A stretch of DNA of 56,920 nt from contig CABMGU010000077.1 of the NCBI GenBank assembly GCA_902385765.1, forward strand, positions 1 through 56,920. Direction: 5' to 3'. This document shows, piece by piece, positions 31,618 through 38,945 of the stretch. This stretch comes from an uncultured archaeon. GTDB lineage: Archaea > Nanobdellota > Nanobdellia > Woesearchaeales > ARS49. The position numbers and the translations under genes are program-made. Position 1 is the stretch's first letter. Every line of letters begins with the position of its first letter. Under the pieces are notes generated by a model. It saw only the letters and a list, made by a program, of their open reading frames with translations, did not search any database and was not told the DNA's origin.

Positions 31618-32382
31618 ATGCCAAAACAGACTGTAGACGCAATGGTTGAAGGCGGTAAAGCGTCAGCTGCGCCACCATTAGGCCCTGCTCTCGGTCCGTT
31701 GGGCGTTAACATCGGCCAGATTATTTCTGAAATCAACAAGAAGACTGCTGACTTCAAGGGTGTTCAGGTTCCTGTGAAAATCGTTGTTGATGAGCAGAAG
31801 AATGTTTCGATTTCAGTTGGTACTCCTCCTGCAAGCGCTTTAATCAAGCAGGAAGCTCACATTGAGAAAGGTTCAGGCAACCCCGAGACAGAGCTTATTG
31901 CTGATGTCAAGATTGAGCAGATTATCAAGATTGCAAAGATGAAAACAGATAACTTGTCCGGCAAGGATATGTTTGCGCGTGTCAAGGAGATTGCAGGCAC
32001 TTGCAACAGTATGGGTGTTATGATTGAGGGCAAGCGTGCTGTTGAGACTATTGCTGATATTAACAAGGGAATGTTTACTGAGGAAATCAGGGCTGAGAAG
32101 ACTGAGCTTTCTGCTGCTGAGCTGAAAGAGCTTGAGGAGAAGAAGCTGAAGCTGGCTGCCGATATTGAGAAGAGGAAGGCAGCTCTTACTGCTGCTGCAA
32201 AGCAGATTATTGAGAGCATGGCTGGTCAGCCTCGTGGCGCTATTAAGGCAAAGCTTGTTGAAGCCAAGATTCCAACAGTTCTTATTGATGAACTGCTGCC
32301 TGTCGAGGCTCCTGCTGCAACGCCCGGCGCTCCTGGTGCTGCTGCTCCTGGCGCAAAGCCTGCTGCTGAAGCTAAGAAATAG
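31618..32382 (+). CDS. rpl11: Large ribosomal subunit protein uL11 with long C-terminal extension
   Basis: 254 residues, about 90 more than the usual archaeal L11. Residues 1-160 are standard: PPLGPALGPLGVNIG and the C-terminal RNA-binding domain with GTCNSMGVMIEGKR. The extra part from about 165 is a helical coiled segment (SAAELKELEEKKLKLAADIE ... KRKAALTAAAKQ), a small domain (QPRGAIKAKLVEAKIPTVLI) and an Ala/Pro/Gly tail reminiscent of stalk proteins. It is upstream of the surface cluster; L1/L10/L12 genes do not follow here as they do in many archaea. Confidence 0.95.
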   Translation: MPKQTVDAMVEGGKASAAPPLGPALGPLGVNIGQIISEINKKTADFKGVQVPVKIVVDEQKNVSISVGTPPASALIKQEAHIEKGSGNPETELIADVKIEQIIKIAKMKTDNLSGKDMFARVKEIAGTCNSMGVMIEGKRAVETIADINKGMFTEEIRAEKTELSAAELKELEEKKLKLAADIEKRKAALTAAAKQIIESMAGQPRGAIKAKLVEAKIPTVLIDELLPVEAPAATPGAPGAAAPGAKPAAEAKK

Positions 32383-32426
32383 TTCTAATCGTAAGCTTTT
32401 AATATACTTAAACTGTTTATAGCTCG

Positions 32427-32981
32427 ATGGCCGTTCAAAGAGGTATTGGTACAGTTGTTTTTTCAATCGTTGGGATTGTTATTATTATCGCTGCGGTTGT
32501 TATCATTCTGCTCGTTTTCAAGTCAGCGCCTCCTGCTAAGGAGCTTATTTACAAGACGATTGACCTGCGCCGCGCAGCTGATCCGGTCGATAAAGCCAAC
32601 TTAATCAGCGCGCTTGATGATTTGGTGGCCCAGTCCAAGAGCACGGATGTTAAGGATCAGTGGGACAGGATGATGCAGTGCCTGTCCTCAACCTGTCCTG
32701 ATGAAGCCTTCCTTGATATGTCTTTGGTGACTGTTGCGACTTTTGAGAATGATGTTCCTGAGAGTGCTTTGTTGGTTAATGTTATTGCGACAAGCAAGTA
32801 TTGGGGAAATGCTGAGCATTTGCTTGAGTTTTCAAAGGCTTTGAGCATGGCTAATGAGCAGATTCAGCTTCTTGATGATAGGAAGGTTGAGAAGTTATGG
32901 CAGCAGATTGTTGAGTGCAATAATGTTTGTCCTGAAAAGAATGATTTGTATTTCGAGCTGATTAAGACGATTGTACAATGA
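32427..32981 (+). CDS. Membrane-anchored protein, first gene of a surface cluster
   Basis: 184 residues: N-terminal transmembrane helix (FSIVGIVIIIAAVVIILLVF), then an external helical domain with two Cys pairs (MMQCLSSTCPDEAF; ECNNVCPEKND), which look like two C-x4-C disulfides. No known family. ATGA overlap with the next gene (32978-32981), and all four genes 32427-34958 run with overlaps or gaps under 10 bases, so they form one operon. Confidence 0.75.
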   Translation: MAVQRGIGTVVFSIVGIVIIIAAVVIILLVFKSAPPAKELIYKTIDLRRAADPVDKANLISALDDLVAQSKSTDVKDQWDRMMQCLSSTCPDEAFLDMSLVTVATFENDVPESALLVNVIATSKYWGNAEHLLEFSKALSMANEQIQLLDDRKVEKLWQQIVECNNVCPEKNDLYFELIKTIVQ

Positions 32982-33787
32982 CGTGGAAAAAAGCGGTTTT
33001 GGTTTTGTCGGTTGTGATAGCGCTAATCCTTACGTTGATTGCCGTGCATCCTGCAGACGTGTCTGAACTGCGCGAGCATACTGATGTCCGGTTGTCTCAG
33101 TCTGCAAAGATTCCTTTCCATCATGCTTTTTCTTTGACGGGTTTTGCCTTGTCAGGCTCTTGGGAGGGTTCTGGCAGTGCCAAGGTCTGGCTTGTCGGAG
33201 GGGAAAAAAGGTATCTTGTTTTGGATACGAAAGCAGTGACTTCAACTCTTGAGTTTTCCTCTTTTGGCACGCGTTTTGAGTCTGCTTGTGATGAAACCTG
33301 TTCTATTCCTCCGTTGCAGGCTGAGTATTTGCTGATTGTTTTATCCGGTCCTGGTTTTCTGACCATTGATTCTTATCATATGGCTATTCCTTTGGAGCCT
33401 ACTGGTTTTCTTTCTTATCCTAAAACAGTGTTTGACCTGCCGACTCCTAATCACGCTTTGTTTTTGCTGGCATTGTTGCTTTTAATCTCAGTGATTGGCT
33501 CTCATGCATTGGGGCATTACTGCAGGAATTTGGTTACAAAGCGGATTGTTTTGATGGTTTTCCTTGGCGCGTTTATTGCTCTTGGCAGCGTGTTTGGTGT
33601 CACGCTCCTCACTCCTACATCTGCTTTTTCCATTGTTACAAAGCAGGTTGTTAGTGTTTTTGCTGCTTTTGTTCTTGTCGTTCTTGTTGTTCTGACCGCT
33701 TTTGAGATTCTTGTTCATAGACAGCCCGGTCCTAAGCAGGATGTCTGGAAGGATTTGGAGGATGCAGAGGAGAAATGGGAAAAGTGA
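32978..33787 (+). CDS. Membrane protein with external domain, paralogue of the gene at 34425
   Basis: 269 residues: N-terminal helix, an external domain of about 110 residues, then three membrane helices (about 150-170, 185-205, 220-245) and a cytoplasmic charged tail. The external domain (FSLTGFALSGSWEGSGSAKV ... CDETCSIPP ... FLTIDSYHMAI) shares its layout with the protein encoded at 34425-34958: S-L-S-G..G.G...V.L, C-x-E-T-C-x-I, then strand pairs ending in -SI/-AI. They are probable paralogues with a common beta-sandwich and one disulfide. Confidence 0.75.
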   Translation: MTWKKAVLVLSVVIALILTLIAVHPADVSELREHTDVRLSQSAKIPFHHAFSLTGFALSGSWEGSGSAKVWLVGGEKRYLVLDTKAVTSTLEFSSFGTRFESACDETCSIPPLQAEYLLIVLSGPGFLTIDSYHMAIPLEPTGFLSYPKTVFDLPTPNHALFLLALLLLISVIGSHALGHYCRNLVTKRIVLMVFLGAFIALGSVFGVTLLTPTSAFSIVTKQVVSVFAAFVLVVLVVLTAFEILVHRQPGPKQDVWKDLEDAEEKWEK

Positions 33788-34419
33788 ATCATCATCATGC
33801 AGCTCACGAACATCATCATGAAGCTCAGGAGCATCATCCAGAACCTCCAAAGCCGTCAAGGTTTTCTTTGTTCAAGCACAAGGTTGCTGGATTGTTTAAG
33901 GATATCGTTGAAGTGCCTCCTGAGGAATTGAAGCCGAAGGAGGAAGTAGTTGAGGAGGTTAGTCCTTTTCAGGAGATTAAGGAAGAGGAAATTGAGAAAG
34001 AGGAAGAACAGGTAGATGAAGATGTTTCTGTTGAGGATGAGCGGGAGAGGACTCGCCAGCAGATTCACGCTCATATTGTTCAGAATCTGAATCAGGCTGT
34101 TTCTAAGTGGAAAGAGACCGGCGAGATTGGAATGCACTTGGAGCCTCCTGTTCCTTTAAGCGACAGGATGAAAGCAGTGTGGGACAAGATTCGGCCTGCC
34201 AGTGCCGCAGTTTCTGCAAAGCTGAAATGTTATGCTGATGAGGTTATGGAAAAGGTTTCCTCCCGTTTGCAGAAGGCTGAAGTCGAAGGTCATCACGTTG
34301 AGCCTGAAGCAGTGATTGAGGAGGAATGGGGCACTGTTTTGAAAAAAATAGAAGAAGTCAGCTCCTCTTCTGAGCGTGATGAAATCGAAAAGATTTATAA
34401 ACAGCTTATTGAAGAGTAA
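33775..34419 (+). CDS. Charged cytoplasmic protein with His-rich N-terminus
   Basis: 214 residues, no membrane segment. N-terminus has ten or more His in the first 21 residues (HHHAAHEHHHEAQEHH), then a Lys/Arg stretch and a long acidic, Glu/Val-rich low-complexity region (about 45-90), and helices to the end. It overlaps the preceding membrane protein gene by 13 bases. The His cluster could bind divalent metal; cytosolic partner of the neighbouring surface proteins is likely from context. Confidence 0.72.
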   Translation: MGKVNHHHAAHEHHHEAQEHHPEPPKPSRFSLFKHKVAGLFKDIVEVPPEELKPKEEVVEEVSPFQEIKEEEIEKEEEQVDEDVSVEDERERTRQQIHAHIVQNLNQAVSKWKETGEIGMHLEPPVPLSDRMKAVWDKIRPASAAVSAKLKCYADEVMEKVSSRLQKAEVEGHHVEPEAVIEEEWGTVLKKIEEVSSSSERDEIEKIYKQLIEE

Positions 34420-34424
34420 TTGTT

Positions 34425-34958
34425 ATGGAATCACATCGCTTGCTGTTGGGCGTGACTGTGTTTGGTGTGATTTTGTTCACGCTGTTTTTCAGCAAGCCGA
34501 CAATCACGGGCTTTGTACCTGCAGAGACTTTTTCACAGAGTTTGGATATGGATGTTTCTGAAAGCCAGCGCTTTGTGCTTAGTTCTGAGGCGCCGTTGAA
34601 GTTGTCTTCCTTGTCCTTGTCAGGCAAGGTTAACGGTGCTGGTCTGGTTAATATTTACCTTTCTGATGGCGCTACTGAGCGGTTGGTTTTTTCCAACAAG
34701 AGGCGCCAGGGTTCTGCTATTGATCAGATTACCGGTATGGCTTCGCTTGATATTTCTCCCGAGCAGATGCTTGAAAGGATTGAGAGTCTGCCTGCGGGCT
34801 ATGTTGCAGTGCCCGGAGTTTTCAATAACGAGTGCCGTGAGACCTGTATTCTTGATCCTGCTTTGCTCAAGAATCCGGATTTGTATCTTGATGTTGTCGT
34901 TGAGCCCGGCACTGCCGTGCACATTTCCGGGTTGAGATTTTCTATCTTTTCCAAATAA
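34425..34958 (+). CDS. Membrane-anchored exported protein, paralogue of the gene at 32978
   Basis: 177 residues: one N-terminal helix (LLLGVTVFGVILFTLFF), SKPTITGFVP directly after it, and an external beta-rich domain with LSLSGKVNGAGLVNIYL, CRETCILDPALL and a final strand HISGLRFSI. These match the ectodomain of the 32978 gene. The Thr-Gly pair after the membrane helix recurs in other exported proteins of this window. It starts 5 bases after the His-rich gene; last gene of the operon, followed by the structured element before elp3. Confidence 0.75.
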   Translation: MESHRLLLGVTVFGVILFTLFFSKPTITGFVPAETFSQSLDMDVSESQRFVLSSEAPLKLSSLSLSGKVNGAGLVNIYLSDGATERLVFSNKRRQGSAIDQITGMASLDISPEQMLERIESLPAGYVAVPGVFNNECRETCILDPALLKNPDLYLDVVVEPGTAVHISGLRFSIFSK

Positions 34959-35029
34959 CGCAGACTTTTAGTCTGCGGGATAGAAGAATTGCGCACTAAA
35001 GTGCGGGATTAGACCCCGCAATTCGTCTA
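34959..35029. repeat. Intergenic structured element: hairpin plus three-way junction
   Basis: Hairpin 34959-34966 with 34970-34977 (CGCAGACT, three-base loop), then an outer stem 34981-34991 with 35019-35029 (10 of 11 pairs) enclosing two small hairpins, CACTAAAGTG at 34994-35003 and CGGG at 35004-35007 with CCCG at 35015-35018. It sits between the surface operon and elp3 and overlaps upstream of the elp3 TATA-like CTTTATAAA (35034-35042). It may terminate the surface operon or be a small RNA; it is not the same family as the three cloverleaf repeats. Confidence 0.55.
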
Positions 35030-35065
35030 TAAGCTTTATAAACCGCGTTCTTTGTTTTCTCGTCA

Positions 35066-36688
35066 ATGGATGGCTTTTTTGATGAGGTCAGGGGTGCTGG
35101 AAGTTTAAGCAAGGATGATTTGTCTAAGCTGAAGACCAAGCTTGCAAGGAAGTATAAACTGCCTAAGATTCCTTCTAATGCTGAGGTTTTTTTGCATACT
35201 AAGGAGAAGATTGTTACTAAGCCGATTCGCACTTTGTCCGGTGTTGCTCCTGTTGCTCTGATGACTGCTCCTTTTCCCTGTCCTCACGGCAAGTGCTTGT
35301 ATTGTCCTGGCGGTCTTGGTTCTCCTTTTGGTGATGTGCCTCAGAGTTATACTGGCAGGGAGCCGAGCACTATGCGTGGTGCACGCAACTTATATGATCC
35401 TTATTTGATTGTTTTTAATCGTCTTGAGCAGTTTGTTGCTATCGGTCACCTGCCTGAGAAAGTCGAACTTATCATTCAGGGCGGTACTTTTCCGGCTCTG
35501 CCTCAGGATTATCAGACTGATTTTATTACATACGCGCTTAAAGCGCTCAACGATTTCGGTGAAAGATTTTTCGGCAGGTTTGATGATTTCCTTTCTTTTT
35601 TTGAATTGCCTGGAGTTCTTGGTGATGAAAAGCGCACTGAGCACATTCACGAGAAAGTTTTGAAGTTGAAAGGAAAAAGTTCTCTTGAGGTTGAGCAGAA
35701 GCGCAATGAGTCGGCAAAGATTCGTTGTGTCGCTTTGTGTGTTGAGTCAAGGCCTGACTGGTGTTTTGAAAAGCATATCGATGGTATGCTGAAGCTTGGC
35801 GCTACTCGTGTTGAGATTGGCGTGCAGTGTTTGCGTGATGATGTTCTTGATTTTGTTCATCGCGGTCATTCTGTTGGTGATACCGTCAAAGCTTCTAAAT
35901 TGATGCGCAACAGTTTGCTTAAAGTTGGTTATCATATGATGCCTGGGCTTCCTGGAATGACAAAAGAGATGGATATTGAGGATTTCAGGACATTATTCAG
36001 TAATCCTGATTTTATGCCTGATGCAATCAAAATCTATCCGACGACAGTTATTAAGGGCACTGGTTTGTTTAATCTGTGGAAGTCTGGAAAATATTCTCCT
36101 TTGTCTGGCGAGGATGCTGTTGAGATTATCATTGAAGCTAAAAAGTTCGTTCCTAAATGGTGCCGTATTATGCGTATTCAGCGTGATATTCCTGGCAATG
36201 TGATTGAGGCCGGTCCTAAGCTTTCAAATCTGCGCCAGTCGATTGAGCATAAAGCAAAGTGCAGGTGTATTCGTTGTCGTGAGCCTCGCGACAAGCCTGT
36301 TGACTGGTCTTCTGTTAAATTATTGCGCGAGGATTATGAAGCATCTGGCGGGAAAGAAATCTTTTTGTCTTTTGAGGATACAAAAAATGATTTGTTGCTG
36401 GGCTTCTGTCGTTTGCGAATTATTCCAGAGAGCCATCGTTCAGAAATTCCGAAGGATAGTGCCGGTATTCGTGAATTGCACGTTTACGGTCAGGCTGTTC
36501 CTCTTGGCGAGTCTGGTGACATCCAGCATAAGGGTCTTGGCAGGAAGCTGATGGCAGAAGCTGAAAGGATTGCAAAAGAAGAGTTCTCCTGCAGGAAAAT
36601 GCTTGTTATTTCTGGTGTGGGAGCGAAAGAATATTATTTTAAACTCGGGTATAAACCTGATGGAGTGTACATGAGCAAATGGCTTTGA
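35066..36688 (+). CDS. elp3: Elp3: tRNA U34 carboxymethyl-forming radical SAM acetyltransferase
   Basis: 540 residues. Radical SAM cluster motif CPHGKCLYC (C72-x4-C77-x2-C80), followed by PGG...SY.G.EP, and a C-terminal GNAT domain with GLGRKLMAEAERIA as the acetyl-CoA loop. Archaeal Elp3 acts alone to make cm5U-type wobble modification. The N-terminus is shorter than in some homologues (about 55 residues before the SGVAPV motif). A TATA-like CTTTATAAA lies about 25-30 bases before the ATG. It overlaps the next gene by 10 bases. Confidence 0.97.
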   Translation: MDGFFDEVRGAGSLSKDDLSKLKTKLARKYKLPKIPSNAEVFLHTKEKIVTKPIRTLSGVAPVALMTAPFPCPHGKCLYCPGGLGSPFGDVPQSYTGREPSTMRGARNLYDPYLIVFNRLEQFVAIGHLPEKVELIIQGGTFPALPQDYQTDFITYALKALNDFGERFFGRFDDFLSFFELPGVLGDEKRTEHIHEKVLKLKGKSSLEVEQKRNESAKIRCVALCVESRPDWCFEKHIDGMLKLGATRVEIGVQCLRDDVLDFVHRGHSVGDTVKASKLMRNSLLKVGYHMMPGLPGMTKEMDIEDFRTLFSNPDFMPDAIKIYPTTVIKGTGLFNLWKSGKYSPLSGEDAVEIIIEAKKFVPKWCRIMRIQRDIPGNVIEAGPKLSNLRQSIEHKAKCRCIRCREPRDKPVDWSSVKLLREDYEASGGKEIFLSFEDTKNDLLLGFCRLRIIPESHRSEIPKDSAGIRELHVYGQAVPLGESGDIQHKGLGRKLMAEAERIAKEEFSCRKMLVISGVGAKEYYFKLGYKPDGVYMSKWL

Positions 36689-37632
36689 AACCTTTTTTGG
36701 ATGCGGACAAGTATGTGTTTAAGGAGAAGTTTATTGAGAGGTATAGCCAGCTTACTGATTGGGATGTTTTCAAGAAGTACACTTTGTCATTCTTGAGAAA
36801 ATCGATTCGGGTTAACACCCTGAAAATTTCTGTTGAAGACTGCATTAAGCGTTTGCAGAAGGATTGGATTCTTGAGCCGATTTTGTGGTGTAAGGAGGGC
36901 TTTTTTATTGAGCATAAGCAGGGTCGTTTGGATGTTGGTAATACTGTTGAGCACGGTTTGGGTTATTATTATGTCCAGGAGTCTGCGAGTATGATTCCTC
37001 CTGTTGTTTTGAATCCTCAGCCTGGAGAGATTATTTTGGATATGTGTGCTTCTCCTGGCAGTAAGGCTTCCCAGATTGCTCAGTATATGAAGAATTCCGG
37101 CGTTCTTATTGCTAATGATGTTAAGGGCGACCGTTTGGCTGCTTTGGGCATTAATTTGCAGCGTGTTGGCAGTTTTAATCATTTGACTACTTTGATGCAG
37201 GGCGAGAAGTTTGCTGATGCCGGCATTTTGTTTGACAGGATTTTGTTGGATGCTCCTTGTTCCGGTACAGGCACCATTAGAAAATCTCCTAAGACTATTT
37301 TGATGTGGAATCCTGATATGATTGTGCGTCTTGCCAAGGTTCAGAAGCGTTTGATTTTGGCTGCGTGGAAGATTTTGAAGCCAGGAGGAACGTTGGTTTA
37401 CAGCACTTGTTCTTCTGAGCCTGAGGAGAACGAGGCTGTTGTCAGTCATCTGCTTGAAAATGTCAAGGATGCAAAAATGCTGGAGATTGATTTGCCGTTA
37501 AAGAGAAGTGCTCCTGTTCTTGAGTTTGAGGGTGAGCATTATCATCCTGAAGTTCATTGTTGTTTGAGGTTGTGGCCTCAGGATAATGATACTGAGGGTT
37601 TTTTCGTTGCTGGTATAAGGAAGGAGGTATGA
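36679..37632 (+). CDS. NSUN/RsmB-family RNA m5C methyltransferase
   Basis: 317 residues. SAM-binding DMCASPGSKASQIA, then DAPCSGTGTIRKSP (the Cys that helps product release) and YSTCSSEPEENEAVV (the catalytic Cys in TC) are the family's motifs IV and VI. Target is a cytosine in tRNA or rRNA; the absence of a PUA domain and an N-terminal part like archaeal Trm4/NSUN6 leaves the exact site open. Overlap with elp3 suggests coordinated tRNA modification. Followed after 3 bases by the cyclophilin gene. Confidence 0.92.
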   Translation: MALKPFLDADKYVFKEKFIERYSQLTDWDVFKKYTLSFLRKSIRVNTLKISVEDCIKRLQKDWILEPILWCKEGFFIEHKQGRLDVGNTVEHGLGYYYVQESASMIPPVVLNPQPGEIILDMCASPGSKASQIAQYMKNSGVLIANDVKGDRLAALGINLQRVGSFNHLTTLMQGEKFADAGILFDRILLDAPCSGTGTIRKSPKTILMWNPDMIVRLAKVQKRLILAAWKILKPGGTLVYSTCSSEPEENEAVVSHLLENVKDAKMLEIDLPLKRSAPVLEFEGEHYHPEVHCCLRLWPQDNDTEGFFVAGIRKEV

Positions 37633-37635
37633 AAG

Positions 37636-38289
37636 ATGAAATATCTTGCATTGTTGTTATTGTTGCTGGTTGCCTGTGCGGCCAAGCCGGTTGTTAAGGA
37701 TGAGTTGAATGCTTCTTTGGAAGTTGTTGAGAAAGAGATTGTTGAGGCTGAGAAAGCTGAGGCAAATGTTTCGGCTGCAGAGAATGTTTCTGCCGAGGTT
37801 GAAAAATTGGACTTGGAGGAGAACATGAACACTATTGTTGAATTGGAAACAAGTATGGGTACTATGAAAATTAAACTGTATGATGATAAGGCCCCTAAGA
37901 CTGTTGAGAATTTCAAGAGTCTTGTCCAGAAGGGCTTTTATGACGGCACTATTTTCCACAGAGTCATCAAGAATTTTATGATTCAGGGCGGTGACCCTAC
38001 TGGCACAGGTACTGGCGGTCCTGGTTACGAGATAGATGATGAGTTTGGTTCTGTTTTGAAGCATAGTAAGAAAGGTATTCTTAGTATGGCTAATGCTGGT
38101 CCGAATACTGGTGGCAGTCAGTTCTTCATAACATTGGTTGCAACTCCTTGGCTTGATGGCAAGCACGCTATTTTTGGAGAGCTTATAGAAGGTCAGGATG
38201 TTTTGGACAAGATTGGTTCAACGCCTACTGGTCCTGGTGACAGGCCTAAGACTGAAGTGAAGATAATTAAGGCAAGAGTGGTGAAATGA
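37636..38289 (+). CDS. Lipoprotein cyclophilin-type peptidyl-prolyl isomerase
   Basis: 217 residues: signal peptide with lipobox LLLVACAAK (C14), an acidic spacer (about 15-60), then a cyclophilin domain: FHRVIKNFMIQGGD (catalytic Arg in FHR), SMANAGPNTGGSQFFIT and WLDGKHAIFGE. Predicted to be lipid-anchored outside the cell and to help fold exported proteins. Cyclophilins are rare in archaea relative to FKBPs; this lineage has both, one inside (27586-28233) and one outside. Follows the methyltransferase gene by 3 bases. Confidence 0.93.
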   Translation: MKYLALLLLLLVACAAKPVVKDELNASLEVVEKEIVEAEKAEANVSAAENVSAEVEKLDLEENMNTIVELETSMGTMKIKLYDDKAPKTVENFKSLVQKGFYDGTIFHRVIKNFMIQGGDPTGTGTGGPGYEIDDEFGSVLKHSKKGILSMANAGPNTGGSQFFITLVATPWLDGKHAIFGELIEGQDVLDKIGSTPTGPGDRPKTEVKIIKARVVK

Positions 38290-38335
38290 TGGAGTGCCAA
38301 AAGTTTTATTAAAAAGAGAAGAATTCAGCAATTTG

Positions 38336-38548
38336 ATGGAGATTATTTTTACAAGCCACGCAGAATTTCGGATTAAAAAGAGGAAACTTCTTGAGCAGGA
38401 GGTTGTCGACACCATAAGGTATCCTGATATAACTATCAAGAAATACGACAAGTATTATTTCCAGAAGAAGCTCGAGAGAGGCACTATTGAAGTTTCCTGT
38501 GAAAAAACGGAAAGATATATAAAAGTAATAACGGTATATTGGATTTAA
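38336..38548 (+). CDS. DUF4258-like small protein (toxin-like)
   Basis: 70 residues from the ATG at 38336. FTSHAEFRIKKRKL, an internal EQEVVDTIRYP and C-terminal RGTIEVSCEKTERYIKVITVYW match the DUF4258 layout, a RelE/BrnT-like fold. Two bases separate it from a DUF2283 gene, a pairing often seen in bacterial and archaeal genomes and suspected to be a toxin-antitoxin module. The in-frame ATG at 38294 would add 14 residues but overlaps no promoter logic. Confidence 0.75.
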   Translation: MEIIFTSHAEFRIKKRKLLEQEVVDTIRYPDITIKKYDKYYFQKKLERGTIEVSCEKTERYIKVITVYWI

Positions 38549-38549
38549 G

Positions 38550-38765
38550 ATGGAAATCAGCTACGATAAGGAAGCGGATGCAATGTATATAGAATTCCGT
38601 AAAGGGGAATTTGCTAAGAATAAAAAGATAGATGACTTGACGATAATTGATCTTGATAAAGATGACAACCTTTTGGGAATAGAGTTTCTTGAGGTTAGCA
38701 AGAGAATTCCTATTGAGTCGCTTTCTGAAGTGCATGTCAAGAACTTGCTCGCAGTAGCGCAATAG
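38550..38765 (+). CDS. DUF2283 family protein (antitoxin-like)
   Basis: 71 residues. ISYDKEADAMYIEFRKGEFA at the N-terminus and IIDLDKDDNLLGIEFLEVS in the middle are the DUF2283 signature (Y-D-x-E-x-D-x-x-Y-I). It follows the DUF4258 gene after one base, so they are translated together. Likely the antitoxin or chaperone partner of the DUF4258 protein; biochemical activity of this family is not established. Confidence 0.85.
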   Translation: MEISYDKEADAMYIEFRKGEFAKNKKIDDLTIIDLDKDDNLLGIEFLEVSKRIPIESLSEVHVKNLLAVAQ

Positions 38766-38813
38766 TATGAATGATGTTGATGCATCTTAAATCCCAAACA
38801 AACTTATTGTAAA

Positions 38814-38945
38814 ATGATGAAGGACCAATCTTGTAGACAGAAGAAATTGAATTCCGAAGTTGAAAGCCTATTAACGATGCTGACGTCAGAAGATGTTCTG
38901 AGAAAAGAATGGGATAATGAGGCAGACAAACGTTGGGAAAGTTAA
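38814..38945 (+). CDS. Small antitoxin-like protein without a toxin
   Basis: 43 residues (MMKDQSCRQKKLNS at the N-terminus; SEDVLRKEWDNEADKRWES at the C-terminus). The end resembles VapB/DUF2281-type antitoxins, which commonly close with W-D-x-x-x-D-x-x-W. No PIN or other toxin gene follows; the next gene is gap on the opposite strand, overlapping by 4 bases. It may be a solitary antitoxin left after toxin loss, or the third gene of the patch begun by DUF4258/DUF2283. Confidence 0.5.
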   Translation: MMKDQSCRQKKLNSEVESLLTMLTSEDVLRKEWDNEADKRWES

